DNA of 64,000 nt from Bacteroides sp. An322 (GCF_002161765.1 NZ_NFIN01000003.1:142220-206219), one strand, 5' to 3'; counted from the stretch's first letter, positions 36,144 through 45,119 are shown. The notes: generated from the sequence alone by a model not told the origin. Numbers and translations: made by a program.

Positions 36144-37271
36144 ATGATTGAATTAGCTAAACATATCGAAGTATTGCTTTTGGAGAACGATTGCGTAATC
36201 GTTCCCGGCTTGGGTGGGTTTATAGCCCATTACTGTTCTTCTAAATATAATAAGGAGACACGTGAATTTTGTCCGCCGGTACGTTCTATAGGATTCAATC
36301 CGAAGTTGGTAATGAACGACGGGTTGTTGGTTCAATCATACATGCAAGCCTATAATACGGACTTTCCTGATGCTACCCGCAAAATAAAAACGGTTGTAGA
36401 GGAGTTGAAAGAAAAACTGTATCAAGACGGTCAGGTATGCTTGAACCAAGTGGGAACGTTGTATTATAATATAAACGGTGTGTATGAATTTGAACCGGCT
36501 GAAAATGGTTTTTTCACTCCATCGCTGTATGGGTTGGTTGCTTTTACACCTCAACAGCTGCCATTCAGACCTGCGATGGCAACCGAACCGTTACGTCGTC
36601 AGAAACCGGTAATGCAATTGCCACGGCATAAGCAAACCTATTCTTATCGGCGTTGGATGAAAAACGCGGTGGCTGTAGCTGCTACCATTTTATTGTTTTT
36701 CTTGTTTTCTGTCCCGGTAAAAAACACCTATATTGATGAAACCAGTTATGCGTCATTAGGTTCTGCGGGGTTGTTTGATGCAATCCGAAACCAATCGGCT
36801 GCTTCCAGTGTGCTTTCTCCTATTTCACAAGTTGCTCAAGAGAAAGAAAAGCCACAAGGGCAAAAGAAGCAAGTCAAGAATAATGTAAATACGCTGAAGC
36901 CGGTTGCTGTAAAAACAGAAAAGGTAGAAACGCTTCCTGAAACTAAACAAATAGCCCGTGCTACAAAAAAGGAAACAAAGGTTTCTGTGGCTTCTCAAAA
37001 GAAAGAAACTGTAAAAACTGTTCCGGCAAGCAAAAAGAACGGCAAGGTAAGCCATATTATTGTAGCGAGTCTTACAAATGCTACTGATGCTGAAAGTGTA
37101 GTGGAAAGTTTGAAAAAGAAAGGTTACACAGAAGCGCAGACGGTTATTTCTCAAGGACGTTATCGGGTTTCGTTATATCAGTATGCCGACAAAGCGGATG
37201 CTTATAAAAAAGTACAAGAATTAAAGAGTTTGAAAGATTTTGCTTCGGCATGGGTGTTTACTTCTAAATAA
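36144..37271 (+). CDS. HU-CCDC81-like / transmembrane / SPOR-domain protein
   Basis: A 375-residue protein. The N-terminal HU-CCDC81-type bacterial domains (about 1-60 and 60-140: LLLENDCVIVPGLGGFIAHY and CLNQVGTLYYNINGVYEFEP) belong to the IHF/HU superfamily. A single membrane helix (about 174-191, WMKNAVAVAATILLFFLFSV) is followed by a Lys/Glu/Val-rich linker and a C-terminal SPOR domain (about 298-375), which binds peptidoglycan denuded of stem peptides at septa. This gives a cytoplasmic DNA-binding-like end and a periplasmic septal end. Its 3' end lies 16 bases before the FHA gene, suggesting an operon. Confidence 0.88.
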   Translation: MIELAKHIEVLLLENDCVIVPGLGGFIAHYCSSKYNKETREFCPPVRSIGFNPKLVMNDGLLVQSYMQAYNTDFPDATRKIKTVVEELKEKLYQDGQVCLNQVGTLYYNINGVYEFEPAENGFFTPSLYGLVAFTPQQLPFRPAMATEPLRRQKPVMQLPRHKQTYSYRRWMKNAVAVAATILLFFLFSVPVKNTYIDETSYASLGSAGLFDAIRNQSAASSVLSPISQVAQEKEKPQGQKKQVKNNVNTLKPVAVKTEKVETLPETKQIARATKKETKVSVASQKKETVKTVPASKKNGKVSHIIVASLTNATDAESVVESLKKKGYTEAQTVISQGRYRVSLYQYADKADAYKKVQELKSLKDFASAWVFTSK

Positions 37272-37287
37272 AAATCAAGCAAACAAT

Positions 37288-37827
37288 ATGAAGAGAGTAA
37301 GATGTCCGAAATGTGACAATTACATCCAATTTGATGAAACCAAATACCAAGAAGGCCAGTCGTTGGTATTTGTATGCGACCAATGTAAGAAACAATTCTC
37401 TATCCGGATCGGGAAATCCAAACTTAGTGCAGGAACTCGGAAGGAAGAAATAATTGATGAAAAAGAAGGTACACAAGATTGGGGTAATGTGGTGGCTATT
37501 GAAAACGTATTCGGTTATAAACAAGTATTGCCTTTGCATGAAGGAGACAATCTGATAGGACGCCGTTCGAAAGGAACCGAAGTCGATATTCCGATAGAAA
37601 CCAACGATCCAAGCATGGACCGCCGCCATTGCATACTGAATGTGAAACGGAACAAACAAGGTGAAATCATCTATACGCTACGCGACAACGACAGTATTAC
37701 CGGCACATTTGTCATGAATGACCTTTTAGGACCGAAAGACCGGATTCGCTTAGAAGACGGCAATGTCTTTACCTTAGGTGCCACTACCTTAATTTTGCGA
37801 ACAGCAAAAAGTGATTCTGAAGAATAA
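37288..37827 (+). CDS. Zinc-ribbon + FHA-domain protein
   Basis: A protein of about 179 residues. It starts with a zinc-ribbon (Cys6-x2-Cys9 and Cys30-x2-Cys33, in CPKC and CDQC). The FHA domain (about 85-175) shows LIGRRSKG and DRRHC, the expected Arg and His-containing phosphothreonine-binding loops. The ATG at 37288 avoids overlap into the preceding gene. FHA proteins bind phosphothreonine, so a link to Ser/Thr kinase signalling is suggested but no kinase is encoded nearby. The convergent gene is separated by a terminator. Confidence 0.88.
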   Translation: MKRVRCPKCDNYIQFDETKYQEGQSLVFVCDQCKKQFSIRIGKSKLSAGTRKEEIIDEKEGTQDWGNVVAIENVFGYKQVLPLHEGDNLIGRRSKGTEVDIPIETNDPSMDRRHCILNVKRNKQGEIIYTLRDNDSITGTFVMNDLLGPKDRIRLEDGNVFTLGATTLILRTAKSDSEE

Positions 37828-37876
37828 AAAAATCCCGCACAAGCTAAGATATGAATTCAAGTTGTGCGGGATTTTT
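37827..37876. terminator. Bidirectional terminator
   Basis: ATCCCGCACAA and TTGTGCGGGAT form an 11-bp stem flanked by A and T runs, between the FHA gene and the convergent thioredoxin-fold gene. Confidence 0.88.
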
Positions 37877-37914
37877 GTTTGCTTTTTGTTGTATTCAAGT
37901 CAATCGAATCTTCT

Positions 37915-38412
37915 TTACTTTTTCAGGTAAGAAGCCAATTCGGCAGGAGTTACGTTTTTTGCAACAATCATTCCTTTTGCATCTACCAGATAATTGGAAA
38001 AACCATTTCTCAAATCGAATGCACGAAATGCTTCCGAATCGGAACCGTTTGTCTCCACATAGCAGCGGGTGTTTGTAAGCCCGTCCTGCTCTACCGTTGC
38101 GTCAAATACTGATGCATAGCGGTCAAAGGAAACAGAGATCATCTTCACTTGGCTTGTTTCGCCAGCCAAATGCGCCAATGCGGCATTGTTTTGTCTGGAC
38201 ACCGCATCGTAACTTGCCCAGAAGCTCAACAATGTATACCCTTCACGGGCGGAGTGCAGGTCGAGCGGCTGCACGGTGTCGCAAAGAACCAATGCAGGAA
38301 TCTTGTCACCTTCCTGTAGCTTCTCTGCATGAACATTCTCTTTGCTAAACGCAAGAGAAATCACGGAACTGAATACTAATACAACAAAAAACCATTTTAC
38401 ATTTTTAATCAT
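37915..38412 (-). CDS. Thioredoxin-fold (TlpA-like) protein without active-site cysteines
   Basis: A 165-residue protein with a signal peptide (KNVKWFFVVLVFSSVISLAFS) and a TlpA/peroxiredoxin-like fold: GDKIPALVLCD, TLLSFWASYDAVSRQ, KMISVSFDRY and FSNYLVDAKGMIVAKNV. The usual WCxxC active site after FWAS is replaced by YDAVS, so disulfide exchange is not expected. It may act as a binding protein or a regulator of redox partners. The -7 box at 38536-38543 lies 124 bases upstream, which makes a long leader with a hairpin. Confidence 0.78.
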   Translation of the reverse strand: MIKNVKWFFVVLVFSSVISLAFSKENVHAEKLQEGDKIPALVLCDTVQPLDLHSAREGYTLLSFWASYDAVSRQNNAALAHLAGETSQVKMISVSFDRYASVFDATVEQDGLTNTRCYVETNGSDSEAFRAFDLRNGFSNYLVDAKGMIVAKNVTPAELASYLKK

Positions 38413-38789
38413 GTAATTTGATTTTAGTTAATACTATTCGGGACTGTCGTTCTACAGTGATTTCTACCCGAACTATTGTTTGAATGAAAACTGCAACAAC
38501 TATGCCACAACTTTCATTTATTATTGAAATCGCTGCAAAGATAGGCGTTTCATGCATAGGTTGTATCTAAAAAGAATGAAAAATATGTTTTTCAGCATAA
38601 ATCTTGAGTTATATCAAGTTTAATTATATCGCTTCTTTTCAATATATTCAAGGTTTTACGCATAAATACATTATCATAGAAGAGTATAATTTCCGCTAAA
38701 ATTGCAATTCTTTTCAGCAAGTGCCTTTCTTATCAAAATAATCTGTATCTTTGTAGACAAGAAGACTAACAGCATTTGAACCATACCGT
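38413..38789. other. Divergent intergenic region, thioredoxin-fold gene / serB
   Basis: This 377-base region holds two promoters: TATCTTTG on the minus strand (complement of 38536-38543) and TATCTTTG on the plus strand (38746-38753) for serB. TTCGGGACTGT at 38439-38449 can pair with ACAGT and CCCGAA at 38456-38474, which would lie in the thioredoxin-fold leader. The rest is AT-rich, and I see no gene. Confidence 0.55.
38746..38753 (+). promoter_or_regulatory. -7 box of serB
   Basis: TATCTTTG is a perfect -7 box 37 bases before the serB ATG. No TTG is present at the -33 spacing. Confidence 0.5.
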
Positions 38790-40025
38790 ATGGAAAAAAC
38801 AAATACCGAACTCATTTTGATACGAATCAGCGGATTGGACCGTCCGGGACTAACCGCTTCCATTACTGAAATATTGTCGCGATACGAAGTCGACATCATG
38901 GATATCGGGCAGGCAGACATCCATAGCACCCTTTCATTAGGCATCCTTTTTAAATGTAACGAAAAAGATTCGGGTAACGTAATGAAAGACTTGTTGTTCA
39001 AGGCTTCAGAATTAGGTATCAACATCCGTTTTTATCCCATTTCTGCGGAAGAATACGAAGAATGGGTGAACATGCAGGGCAAGAACCGCTACATCCTGAC
39101 ATTGTTAGGACGTAAGCTGACCGCCCAACAGATAGCAGGAGCCACTCAGTTGCTTGCCGACCAAGGGCTGAACATCGATGCCATCCGGCGCCTGACAGGA
39201 CGTATCCCATTAGACGAGCAAAAGGCAAGGGTACGTGCCTGTATCGAATTCTCCGTGCGCGGCACTCCTCACGATACCGAAGAATTGCAGCGCGAACTAA
39301 TGAAGCTGAGCAACCGCTTGGAAATGGATTTCTCATTCCAAAAAGATACGATGTACCGGCGGATGCGCCGTTTGATTTGTTTCGATATGGACTCCACGCT
39401 CATTAAAACCGAAGTGATAGATGAACTGGCAGAGCGTGCGGGAGTAGGCGAACAAGTACGCGCTATTACTGAACGGGCGATGAGAGGTGAAATTGATTTC
39501 CGTGAGAGTTTTACCGAACGGGTAGCATTGCTCAAGGGATTGGATGAAAGCGTGATGAAGGACATAGCCGAACACCTGCCCATCACCGAAGGAGTGGAAC
39601 GGCTGATGTATGTGCTGAAGAAATACGGTTATAAAATCGCCATCCTTTCGGGGGGATTCACTTACTTCGGCAATTACTTGAAAGAGAAATTCGGTATCGA
39701 CTATGTGTATGCCAACAACTTGGAAATCGTAGACGGCAAATTAACTGGACGCTACTTAGGAGATATTGTAGACGGACGGCGGAAAGCAGAATTATTGCAG
39801 CTAATAGCTCAAGTAGAAAATGTGGATATTGCGCAGACCATTGCCGTCGGTGACGGAGCCAATGATTTGCCGATGTTATCCGTAGCCGGGTTGGGCATCG
39901 CCTTTCATGCCAAACCAAAGGTGAAAGCCAACGCCCGTCAGTCCATTAACACCATCGGATTGGATGGCGTATTGTATTTCTTGGGATTCAAAGACTCGTA
40001 CCTTGACGAGCGGGCGAACCGTTAA
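38790..40025 (+). CDS. serB: Phosphoserine phosphatase with two N-terminal ACT-like domains
   Basis: The 411-residue enzyme makes L-serine from phosphoserine. ACT-like domains cover about 8-80 (ISGLDRPGLTASITEILS) and 102-175, and probably sense serine. The HAD phosphatase domain begins near 195, with motif I DMDST (Asp199, Asp201), LSGGFTYFG as motif II and VGDGANDLPML as motif IV. The double-ACT form is typical of SerB in many bacteria. The next gene is separated by a hairpin of CACAGAGAC repeats. Confidence 0.94.
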   Translation: MEKTNTELILIRISGLDRPGLTASITEILSRYEVDIMDIGQADIHSTLSLGILFKCNEKDSGNVMKDLLFKASELGINIRFYPISAEEYEEWVNMQGKNRYILTLLGRKLTAQQIAGATQLLADQGLNIDAIRRLTGRIPLDEQKARVRACIEFSVRGTPHDTEELQRELMKLSNRLEMDFSFQKDTMYRRMRRLICFDMDSTLIKTEVIDELAERAGVGEQVRAITERAMRGEIDFRESFTERVALLKGLDESVMKDIAEHLPITEGVERLMYVLKKYGYKIAILSGGFTYFGNYLKEKFGIDYVYANNLEIVDGKLTGRYLGDIVDGRRKAELLQLIAQVENVDIAQTIAVGDGANDLPMLSVAGLGIAFHAKPKVKANARQSINTIGLDGVLYFLGFKDSYLDERANR

Positions 40026-40049
40026 TGATGATAGCTAATTTATTGTATG

Positions 40050-40141
40050 GAACACAGAGACACTGAGACACAGAGTTTTTATTTAAACAACAGTAGAGAA
40101 TATGCTTTATTTTTTCTCTGTGCCTTTGTGTCTCTGTGTTC
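40050..40141. repeat. CACAGAGAC inverted repeat, copy 1
   Basis: A left arm from 40050 to 40075 (GAACACAGAGACAC at its outer end) matches a right arm at 40116-40141 (GTGTCTCTGTGTTC at its outer end) with a few mismatches; the 40-base middle is AT-rich. A closely related element lies at 42123-42252. It may also end the serB transcript. Confidence 0.65.
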
Positions 40142-40162
40142 AATAAATACCCTATATAATAT

Positions 40163-41416
40163 ATGAAGTTTACTGAACTGAATTTGGAAGATAGCGTCTT
40201 GGATGCGCTCGACGCAATGAACTTTAAAGAATGCACACCAGTGCAAGAGCAAACTATACCCGTCATATTGGAAGGAAGAGACCTGATAGGTGTGGCACAA
40301 ACCGGCACTGGAAAAACCGCCGCTTATTTGCTTCCCGTCATCAACCAATTAAGCAAAGGAGGATATCCCGCCGACGCTATTAATTGCGTCATTATGGCAC
40401 CTACCCGCGAATTGGCACAACAAATAGACCAGCAGATGGAAGGTTTTTCCTACTTCATGCCAGTATCAAGCGTAGCCATTTACGGGGGGAATGATGGAAT
40501 ACGTTTCGAACAAGAGAAGAAAGGATTGACTTTAGGGGCTGATGTCGTTATTGCAACCCCTGGCCGTCTCATCAGCCATTTAAGCTTGGGGTACGTTGAT
40601 TTGTCGAAAGTCTCTTTCTTTATCCTCGATGAAGCCGACCGGATGTTGGATATGGGATTTTCGGACGACATCATGCAAATCGTGAAATACCTGCCTAAGG
40701 AACGTCAGACCATTATGTTCTCCGCCACGATGCCGGCAAAGATACAACAGCTGGCAAAGACCATCCTGAACGACCCGGCGGAAGTGAAGATTGCCGTATC
40801 AAAGCCTGCCGATAAAATCATCCAAGCGGCATACGTGTGCTATGAAGGACAAAAGTTAAACATCATTCAAAACCTGTTCAAAGAGCAAAAGCCGGAACGG
40901 GTCATTATTTTTGCTTCTTCGAAACTGAAAGTAAAGGAAGTAGCAAAGGCATTGAAACGGCTCAATCTTAATGTAGGAGAAATGCACTCTGATTTAGACC
41001 AAAGCCAGCGTGATGAGATAATGCACGAGTTCCGCAATGGACGCATCAGTATGCTGGTGGCTACTGACATCGTGGCACGAGGCATTGACATTGATGACAT
41101 CCGTTTGGTCATTAACTACGATGTGCCGCATGACAACGAAGATTATGTACACCGTATTGGTCGTACTGCCCGCGCTAATAACGATGGATGTGCCATTACA
41201 TTTGTTAGCGAAACCGAACAGACCCGTTTCAAACAAATAGAAAATTTCTTGGGAAAAGAAATCTACAAGTTACCTTTACCGCCTGAAGTAGGTGAAGCAC
41301 CGGTATATGCTCCACATGAAAACAACCGTAACAAAAGTGGCAGAGGTAAAAGAGGCTGGAAGAAGCGTTCATTTAATAACCGGCGTCCACAGAAAAAAGG
41401 CGGAAACAAACAATAA
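40163..41416 (+). CDS. DEAD-box RNA helicase (RhlE-like)
   Basis: A 417-residue DEAD-box helicase: motif I AQTGTGKT (45-52), PTRELAQQ, TPGRL, motif II DEAD (156-159), SAT, and the C-terminal RecA domain with ARGIDIDD and HRIGRTAR. A basic tail (RNKSGRGKRGWKKRSFNNRRPQK, split by Gly/Arg/Lys) may bind RNA. It is a RhlE/CsdA-type helicase of RNA decay, ribosome assembly or cold adaptation; the exact class cannot be decided. trmD follows 14 bases later, and the two may share a transcript. Confidence 0.95.
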   Translation: MKFTELNLEDSVLDALDAMNFKECTPVQEQTIPVILEGRDLIGVAQTGTGKTAAYLLPVINQLSKGGYPADAINCVIMAPTRELAQQIDQQMEGFSYFMPVSSVAIYGGNDGIRFEQEKKGLTLGADVVIATPGRLISHLSLGYVDLSKVSFFILDEADRMLDMGFSDDIMQIVKYLPKERQTIMFSATMPAKIQQLAKTILNDPAEVKIAVSKPADKIIQAAYVCYEGQKLNIIQNLFKEQKPERVIIFASSKLKVKEVAKALKRLNLNVGEMHSDLDQSQRDEIMHEFRNGRISMLVATDIVARGIDIDDIRLVINYDVPHDNEDYVHRIGRTARANNDGCAITFVSETEQTRFKQIENFLGKEIYKLPLPPEVGEAPVYAPHENNRNKSGRGKRGWKKRSFNNRRPQKKGGNKQ

Positions 41417-41430
41417 TTTTTTGAGTACCT

Positions 41431-42105
41431 ATGCGAATAGACATTATTACCGTTTTGCCCGAAATGCTGGAGGGATTTTTCAATTGTTCCATTATGAGCA
41501 GGGCACAGAAGAAAGGCATTGCTGAATTTCACATACACAACCTGCGAGACTATACGTTCGACCGCTATCGGAAAGTGGATGATTATCCGTTCGGAGGATG
41601 TGCGGGAATGGTGATGAAGATTGAACCGATAGACCGTTGCATCTCGGCACTAAAAGCTGAACGCGATTACGATGAAGTCATCTTCACGAGTCCCGACGGA
41701 GAACAATTTGACCAAAAGATGGCGAACACGTTGTCGATGACCCAAAACCTGATTATCTTGTGCGGGCATTTCAAAGGCATCGACTACCGCATCCGCGAAC
41801 ATTTCATCACGAAGGAAATCAGCATTGGCGATTATGTACTGACGGGAGGCGAACTGGCTGCTGCTGTCATAGCGGATGCCGTGGTGCGTGTAATACCTGG
41901 AGTCATTTCCGATGAACAATCAGCACTATCAGATTCTTTTCAAGATAATTTACTGGCTCCTCCTGTATATACACGTCCTGCAGATTACAAGGGATGGAAA
42001 GTGCCCGACATTTTGCTTTCGGGTCATGAGGCGAAAATACGCGAATGGGAGTTCCAGCAATCGGTGGAACGGACCAAGCGTTTACGTCCCGACTTGCTGA
42101 AGTAA
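41431..42105 (+). CDS. trmD: tRNA (guanine-N1)-methyltransferase
   Basis: A 224-residue TrmD that methylates G37 of tRNAs. The N-terminal [12 protein letters not shown] is typical, the trefoil-knot SAM site is seen in [11 protein letters not shown] and [15 protein letters not shown], and the catalytic Asp lies in the linker before the C-terminal domain (about 160-224, ending in [12 protein letters not shown]). It lies 14 bases after the helicase. The inverted repeat at 42123 follows. Confidence 0.97.
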   Translation: MRIDIITVLPEMLEGFFNCSIMSRAQKKGIAEFHIHNLRDYTFDRYRKVDDYPFGGCAGMVMKIEPIDRCISALKAERDYDEVIFTSPDGEQFDQKMANTLSMTQNLIILCGHFKGIDYRIREHFITKEISIGDYVLTGGELAAAVIADAVVRVIPGVISDEQSALSDSFQDNLLAPPVYTRPADYKGWKVPDILLSGHEAKIREWEFQQSVERTKRLRPDLLK

Positions 42106-42122
42106 CCCATCGAGTAAGATAA

Positions 42123-42252
42123 TTGAACACAGAGACGCGGAGGTGTAGAGTTTCTATTTTTCTACTACATTTGCCATATCCCATTAAAGATAGCAAACAA
42201 TGAATATATGTCATAAGAAAAAAGCTCTGTGCCTCCGTGTCTTTGTGTTCAA
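42123..42252. repeat. CACAGAGAC inverted repeat, copy 2
   Basis: The left arm starts TTGAACACAGAGACGCGG (42123-42140) and the right arm ends in GTGTCTTTGTGTTCAA (42237-42252). The element directly abuts the stop codon of the convergent pyrD gene and resembles the copy at 40050-40141. Confidence 0.65.
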
Positions 42253-43167
42253 TTAATTTACTTCCAATGCGCCGATAATATCTTTTACCGAAGTGAAACC
42301 GTGACGGTCAAGGTACTCGTTAATACCTTCTGCAACTTTTACTGTTATTGCAGGGTCAATGAAATTAGCGGTTCCTATCTGTACGGCTGATGCCCCCGCC
42401 AACAGGAACTCTACCGCATCTCGTGCGTTCATGATTCCTCCTAATCCGATTACCGGAATCTTCACCGCTTTGGCAACTTGCCATACCATACGTAAGGCAA
42501 TGGGCTTCACTGCAGCTCCGCTCATTCCTCCGGTGACGGTAGACAATATCGGCTTGCGTTTTTCGGCATCAATCGCCATACCTAATAAAGTATTGATAAG
42601 CGACACGCTATCAGCTCCGGCACCTTCTACCGCACGGGCAATTTCAGTAATGTCGGTCACATTGGGCGATAGTTTTACGATTAAAGTCTTATGGTAAACT
42701 TTCCGTACAGCAGATACAACCTCTGCAGCCCCGTGAGCCGTTACGCCGAAAGCCATTCCGCCCTGCTTTACGTTCGGGCATGAGATGTTCAATTCAATGG
42801 CAGGAATACAGTCCAGCCCGTCGATGATGCTTGCCGTTTCAGCATAATCTTCTATCTGCGACCCCGACACGTTTACAATCATATTGGTGCGGATATCCTT
42901 AATCTGCGGATAGATGTGTTCTACAAAATAATGCACTCCCTTGTTTTGCAAACCTACCGCATTCAGCATTCCCATCGGAGTCTCCGCCATACGCGGATAG
43001 GGATTCCCTTCGCGGTGATGCAACGTCGTACCTTTTACGATGATGCCTCCGATTTTCTCCAAATCTACAAAATCCTGAAATTCGAGTCCGTAACCGAATG
43101 TGCCTGACGCAGTCATTACCGGATTCGACAAGGCTAATTTGCCAATGTTTACGCTTAAATCTGCCAT
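42253..43167 (-). CDS. pyrD: Dihydroorotate dehydrogenase B, catalytic subunit
   Basis: A 304-residue class 1B enzyme that oxidises dihydroorotate to orotate with FMN and passes electrons to PyrK. Visible are the start [22 protein letters not shown], the catalytic-loop [11 protein letters not shown] with the catalytic Cys, and the FMN-binding [19 protein letters not shown] and VQIGTANF. Its start lies 13 bases inside the upstream pyrK gene, so translation is coupled. This NAD-linked form suits an anaerobe. Confidence 0.96.
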   Translation of the reverse strand: MADLSVNIGKLALSNPVMTASGTFGYGLEFQDFVDLEKIGGIIVKGTTLHHREGNPYPRMAETPMGMLNAVGLQNKGVHYFVEHIYPQIKDIRTNMIVNVSGSQIEDYAETASIIDGLDCIPAIELNISCPNVKQGGMAFGVTAHGAAEVVSAVRKVYHKTLIVKLSPNVTDITEIARAVEGAGADSVSLINTLLGMAIDAEKRKPILSTVTGGMSGAAVKPIALRMVWQVAKAVKIPVIGLGGIMNARDAVEFLLAGASAVQIGTANFIDPAITVKVAEGINEYLDRHGFTSVKDIIGALEVN

Positions 43168-43931
43168 AATAATTTCTTTATATTAAATACCGGACCTTCT
43201 TTACATACACACACATGACCTTCCTTGGTGTTTTCCACACAACACAGGCAAGCACCTACACCGCAAGCCATCGTATTTTCCAATGAAGCCTCACATTCGA
43301 TACCGTTTGCTGCGGCATACTTGGCAACCGCTATCATCATCGGTTTCGGGCCGCAAGTGCAAATTAAGTCGAATTTGTTTTCTTTTAATACGCTGTGCAT
43401 CGTCACATATCCCTTTTCGCCGTAACTTCCGTCTTCGGTTGTAGTATATACGTCGCTCAACGCCTTAAACAAATCTAATTGCAGTAAATCGTTTTTCGAA
43501 CGTGCTCCCAACAAGAATGTCGGTTTACAGCCCTTTTTCAGCAAGGTTTCGCCTAAATACAAGAGCGGAGCTGTGCCTACACCTCCACCGATAAGCAAGA
43601 CTTTCGTTTGAGGATTTTTCGGTACTGAAAATCCGTTTCCTAAAGGCATTACAATGTTTACGGTATCACCTGGTTGGACTGTAGCTAACTTTCGGGTTCC
43701 GTCACCTACCAACTGAATCAAGAACCACACTTCGTTCTTTTTGCGGTCTACATAATTAATAGAGATAGGGCGACGCAAGAATGTCGTGTTCGAACCGTCT
43801 ACCCGAATTTCGGCAAACTGTCCCGGAAGCATTTCAGGTAACGGGGCGGCTTGTGTCAATTTCAGCAATACATAGTTTGCATGCAAACGTATGTTTTCTG
43901 TCACTGTCAAATCAAGAATGTATTTCTTCAT
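43155..43931 (-). CDS. pyrK: Dihydroorotate dehydrogenase B, electron-transfer subunit
   Basis: A 258-residue PyrK with a ferredoxin-reductase-like FAD domain ([19 protein letters not shown]), an NAD-binding domain ([13 protein letters not shown]) and a C-terminal 2Fe-2S cysteine set ([11 protein letters not shown] and [10 protein letters not shown]). It moves electrons from FMN of PyrD to NAD. It is the first gene of the pyrK-pyrD operon, and its promoter lies within an 18-bp perfect inverted repeat (43939-43985). Confidence 0.96.
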   Translation of the reverse strand: MKKYILDLTVTENIRLHANYVLLKLTQAAPLPEMLPGQFAEIRVDGSNTTFLRRPISINYVDRKKNEVWFLIQLVGDGTRKLATVQPGDTVNIVMPLGNGFSVPKNPQTKVLLIGGGVGTAPLLYLGETLLKKGCKPTFLLGARSKNDLLQLDLFKALSDVYTTTEDGSYGEKGYVTMHSVLKENKFDLICTCGPKPMMIAVAKYAAANGIECEASLENTMACGVGACLCCVENTKEGHVCVCKEGPVFNIKKLLWQI

Positions 43932-43938
43932 AAATAAA

Positions 43939-43985
43939 TTGAGGTAAATTCGTTATTTCGGGCAAAGATAACGAATTTACCTCAA
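43939..43985 (-). promoter_or_regulatory. Perfect 18-bp inverted repeat carrying the pyrK -7 box
   Basis: The arms TTGAGGTAAATTCGTTAT (43939-43956) and ATAACGAATTTACCTCAA (43968-43985) are exact reverse complements with an 11-base spacer. The minus-strand -7 box TATCTTTG (complement of 43963-43970) begins in one arm and ends in the spacer. The hairpin could act as a terminator of the XRE gene upstream, as an operator over the promoter, or both. Confidence 0.75.
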
Positions 43986-44035
43986 TTCATATACAAAGGT
44001 TTCAGAGTTTTGCGAACAGACGGAATGGTTTACCG

Positions 44036-44488
44036 TCACGATTTTTCAGGGCGGAACACCTGAAAGGTGCCGTTATCAAAGAAAATACGTATTTCAACGA
44101 TTTTCGGTTGAGGCTTTTCGATATACTTAACCTCTTCTCGGACAACATCTTTTGATGTATTATTAGGTAAAGAAGAGGCATTTTCCTTGCGAAAATCGAA
44201 ACGAACCGTAGTCCCGTCCGCAATTTCTGGATTCTCATTGCTTCCAGAGAATGAAGAAACCGTTGTCTCGGGAGTATCAGCCTTCCTCATTTCGCCTTCG
44301 CCATAAAGTAGCCAGTCCAGGTTGATAGAAGGGTATGCTTTATGAATTAGCAGAGCAACTCTTAAGCTAATTTCATTCCGTCCTGTTGTTATATGAGATA
44401 AAGCAGAAGCTGAAATGCCTATTTTTTTTGCAAACTCGGCATTAGTCAATGCTTCTTCCTGCATAAGCTGTAAAATCCGGTCTTTCAT
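44036..44488 (-). CDS. XRE-family transcriptional regulator
   Basis: A 150-residue protein with an N-terminal Cro/C1-type helix-turn-helix (about 6-62: LTNAEFAKKIGISASALSHITTGRNEIS, split by its turn, then SINLDWLLYGEG). The C-terminal half is charged, with no peptidase motif, so it is not a LexA/CI-type self-cleaving repressor. The transcript would begin almost at the ATG (see the promoter at 44493). An array of TACAAATGTA sites fills the upstream region, which makes it the first candidate to bind them (inference). It lies upstream of pyrK on the same strand, separated by the inverted repeat. Confidence 0.9.
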   Translation of the reverse strand: MKDRILQLMQEEALTNAEFAKKIGISASALSHITTGRNEISLRVALLIHKAYPSINLDWLLYGEGEMRKADTPETTVSSFSGSNENPEIADGTTVRFDFRKENASSLPNNTSKDVVREEVKYIEKPQPKIVEIRIFFDNGTFQVFRPEKS

Positions 44489-44492
44489 TGTT

Positions 44493-44523
44493 CAAATATA
44501 CATATAAACTTAATGAGTACAAA
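44493..44523 (-). promoter_or_regulatory. XRE-gene promoter overlapped by an operator-like site
   Basis: On the minus strand, the -33 TTTG (complement of 44520-44523) and the perfect -7 TATATTTG (complement of 44493-44500) are spaced by 19 bases. The first TACAAATGTA site (44518-44527) covers the -33 box. The -7 box ends 4 bases before the start codon, so the message is predicted to be leaderless. Confidence 0.65.
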
Positions 44524-45006
44524 TGTAATGCCTTTTATTTTCATTTGCAAATATACATGTAGAAAAATATATTGCACATTTGTATATAAGGTGAATACAT
44601 TTGTAATCATTTTAAAGATATACAGATGTAAACCAAGTTAATTTGCATTCGATTAAACTTTAATATATAAGTATAAATGATTGATTAATAGTTAAATATA
44701 ATTGATGTGTAGGTGTTTACAATCCTATAATATCGAAATGTATACGCTTAGGTATCGTTGCTTTAAACCATATTTTGAATAATAACAGATAGTTCGTTGG
44801 GTTTTAGCGTATTATTCTGTTTCTGAATAGGTTGGATATATTTGCATCTACATTTATAAAAGTAAACAATACAAATGTAATAACTATGGTTTACTTTTGT
44901 AATCGCTTTCAGAGTTTGAATATAGTGTTATTTTTCAATGTACAAATACAAATGTAAACGCTTGTATTTACATTAAAAATATAGAAATGTATATATCGAA
45001 ATGTAA
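44518..45006. repeat. Array of TACAAATGTA operator-like sites
   Basis: The 10-bp core TACAAATGTA occurs exactly at 44518, 44870 and 44947, and as its reverse complement at 44596. Near-copies occur at 44552, 44576, 44621, 44735, 44849, 44891, 44963, 44984 and 44998. The whole region between the XRE gene and the acetyltransferase gene (44489-45172, 684 bases) is AT-rich and contains no gene that I can support. The sites are nearly palindromic, which suits a dimeric regulator. Confidence 0.7.
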
Positions 45007-45111
45007 AGTATTCTACCCGCAATAAAAATAAATTGTACCGTTTTGCGAGATTTGAGAATTTGCGGACAGAAATTCAGAAGCATCCGATTTTTCGATTCTC
45101 GTGAAAATGTT

Positions 45112-45119
45112 TAAATTTG
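45112..45119 (+). promoter_or_regulatory. -7 box of the acetyltransferase gene
   Basis: TAAATTTG is a perfect -7 match. The ATG at 45101 would precede it, so the gene is expected to start at 45173. Confidence 0.6.
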
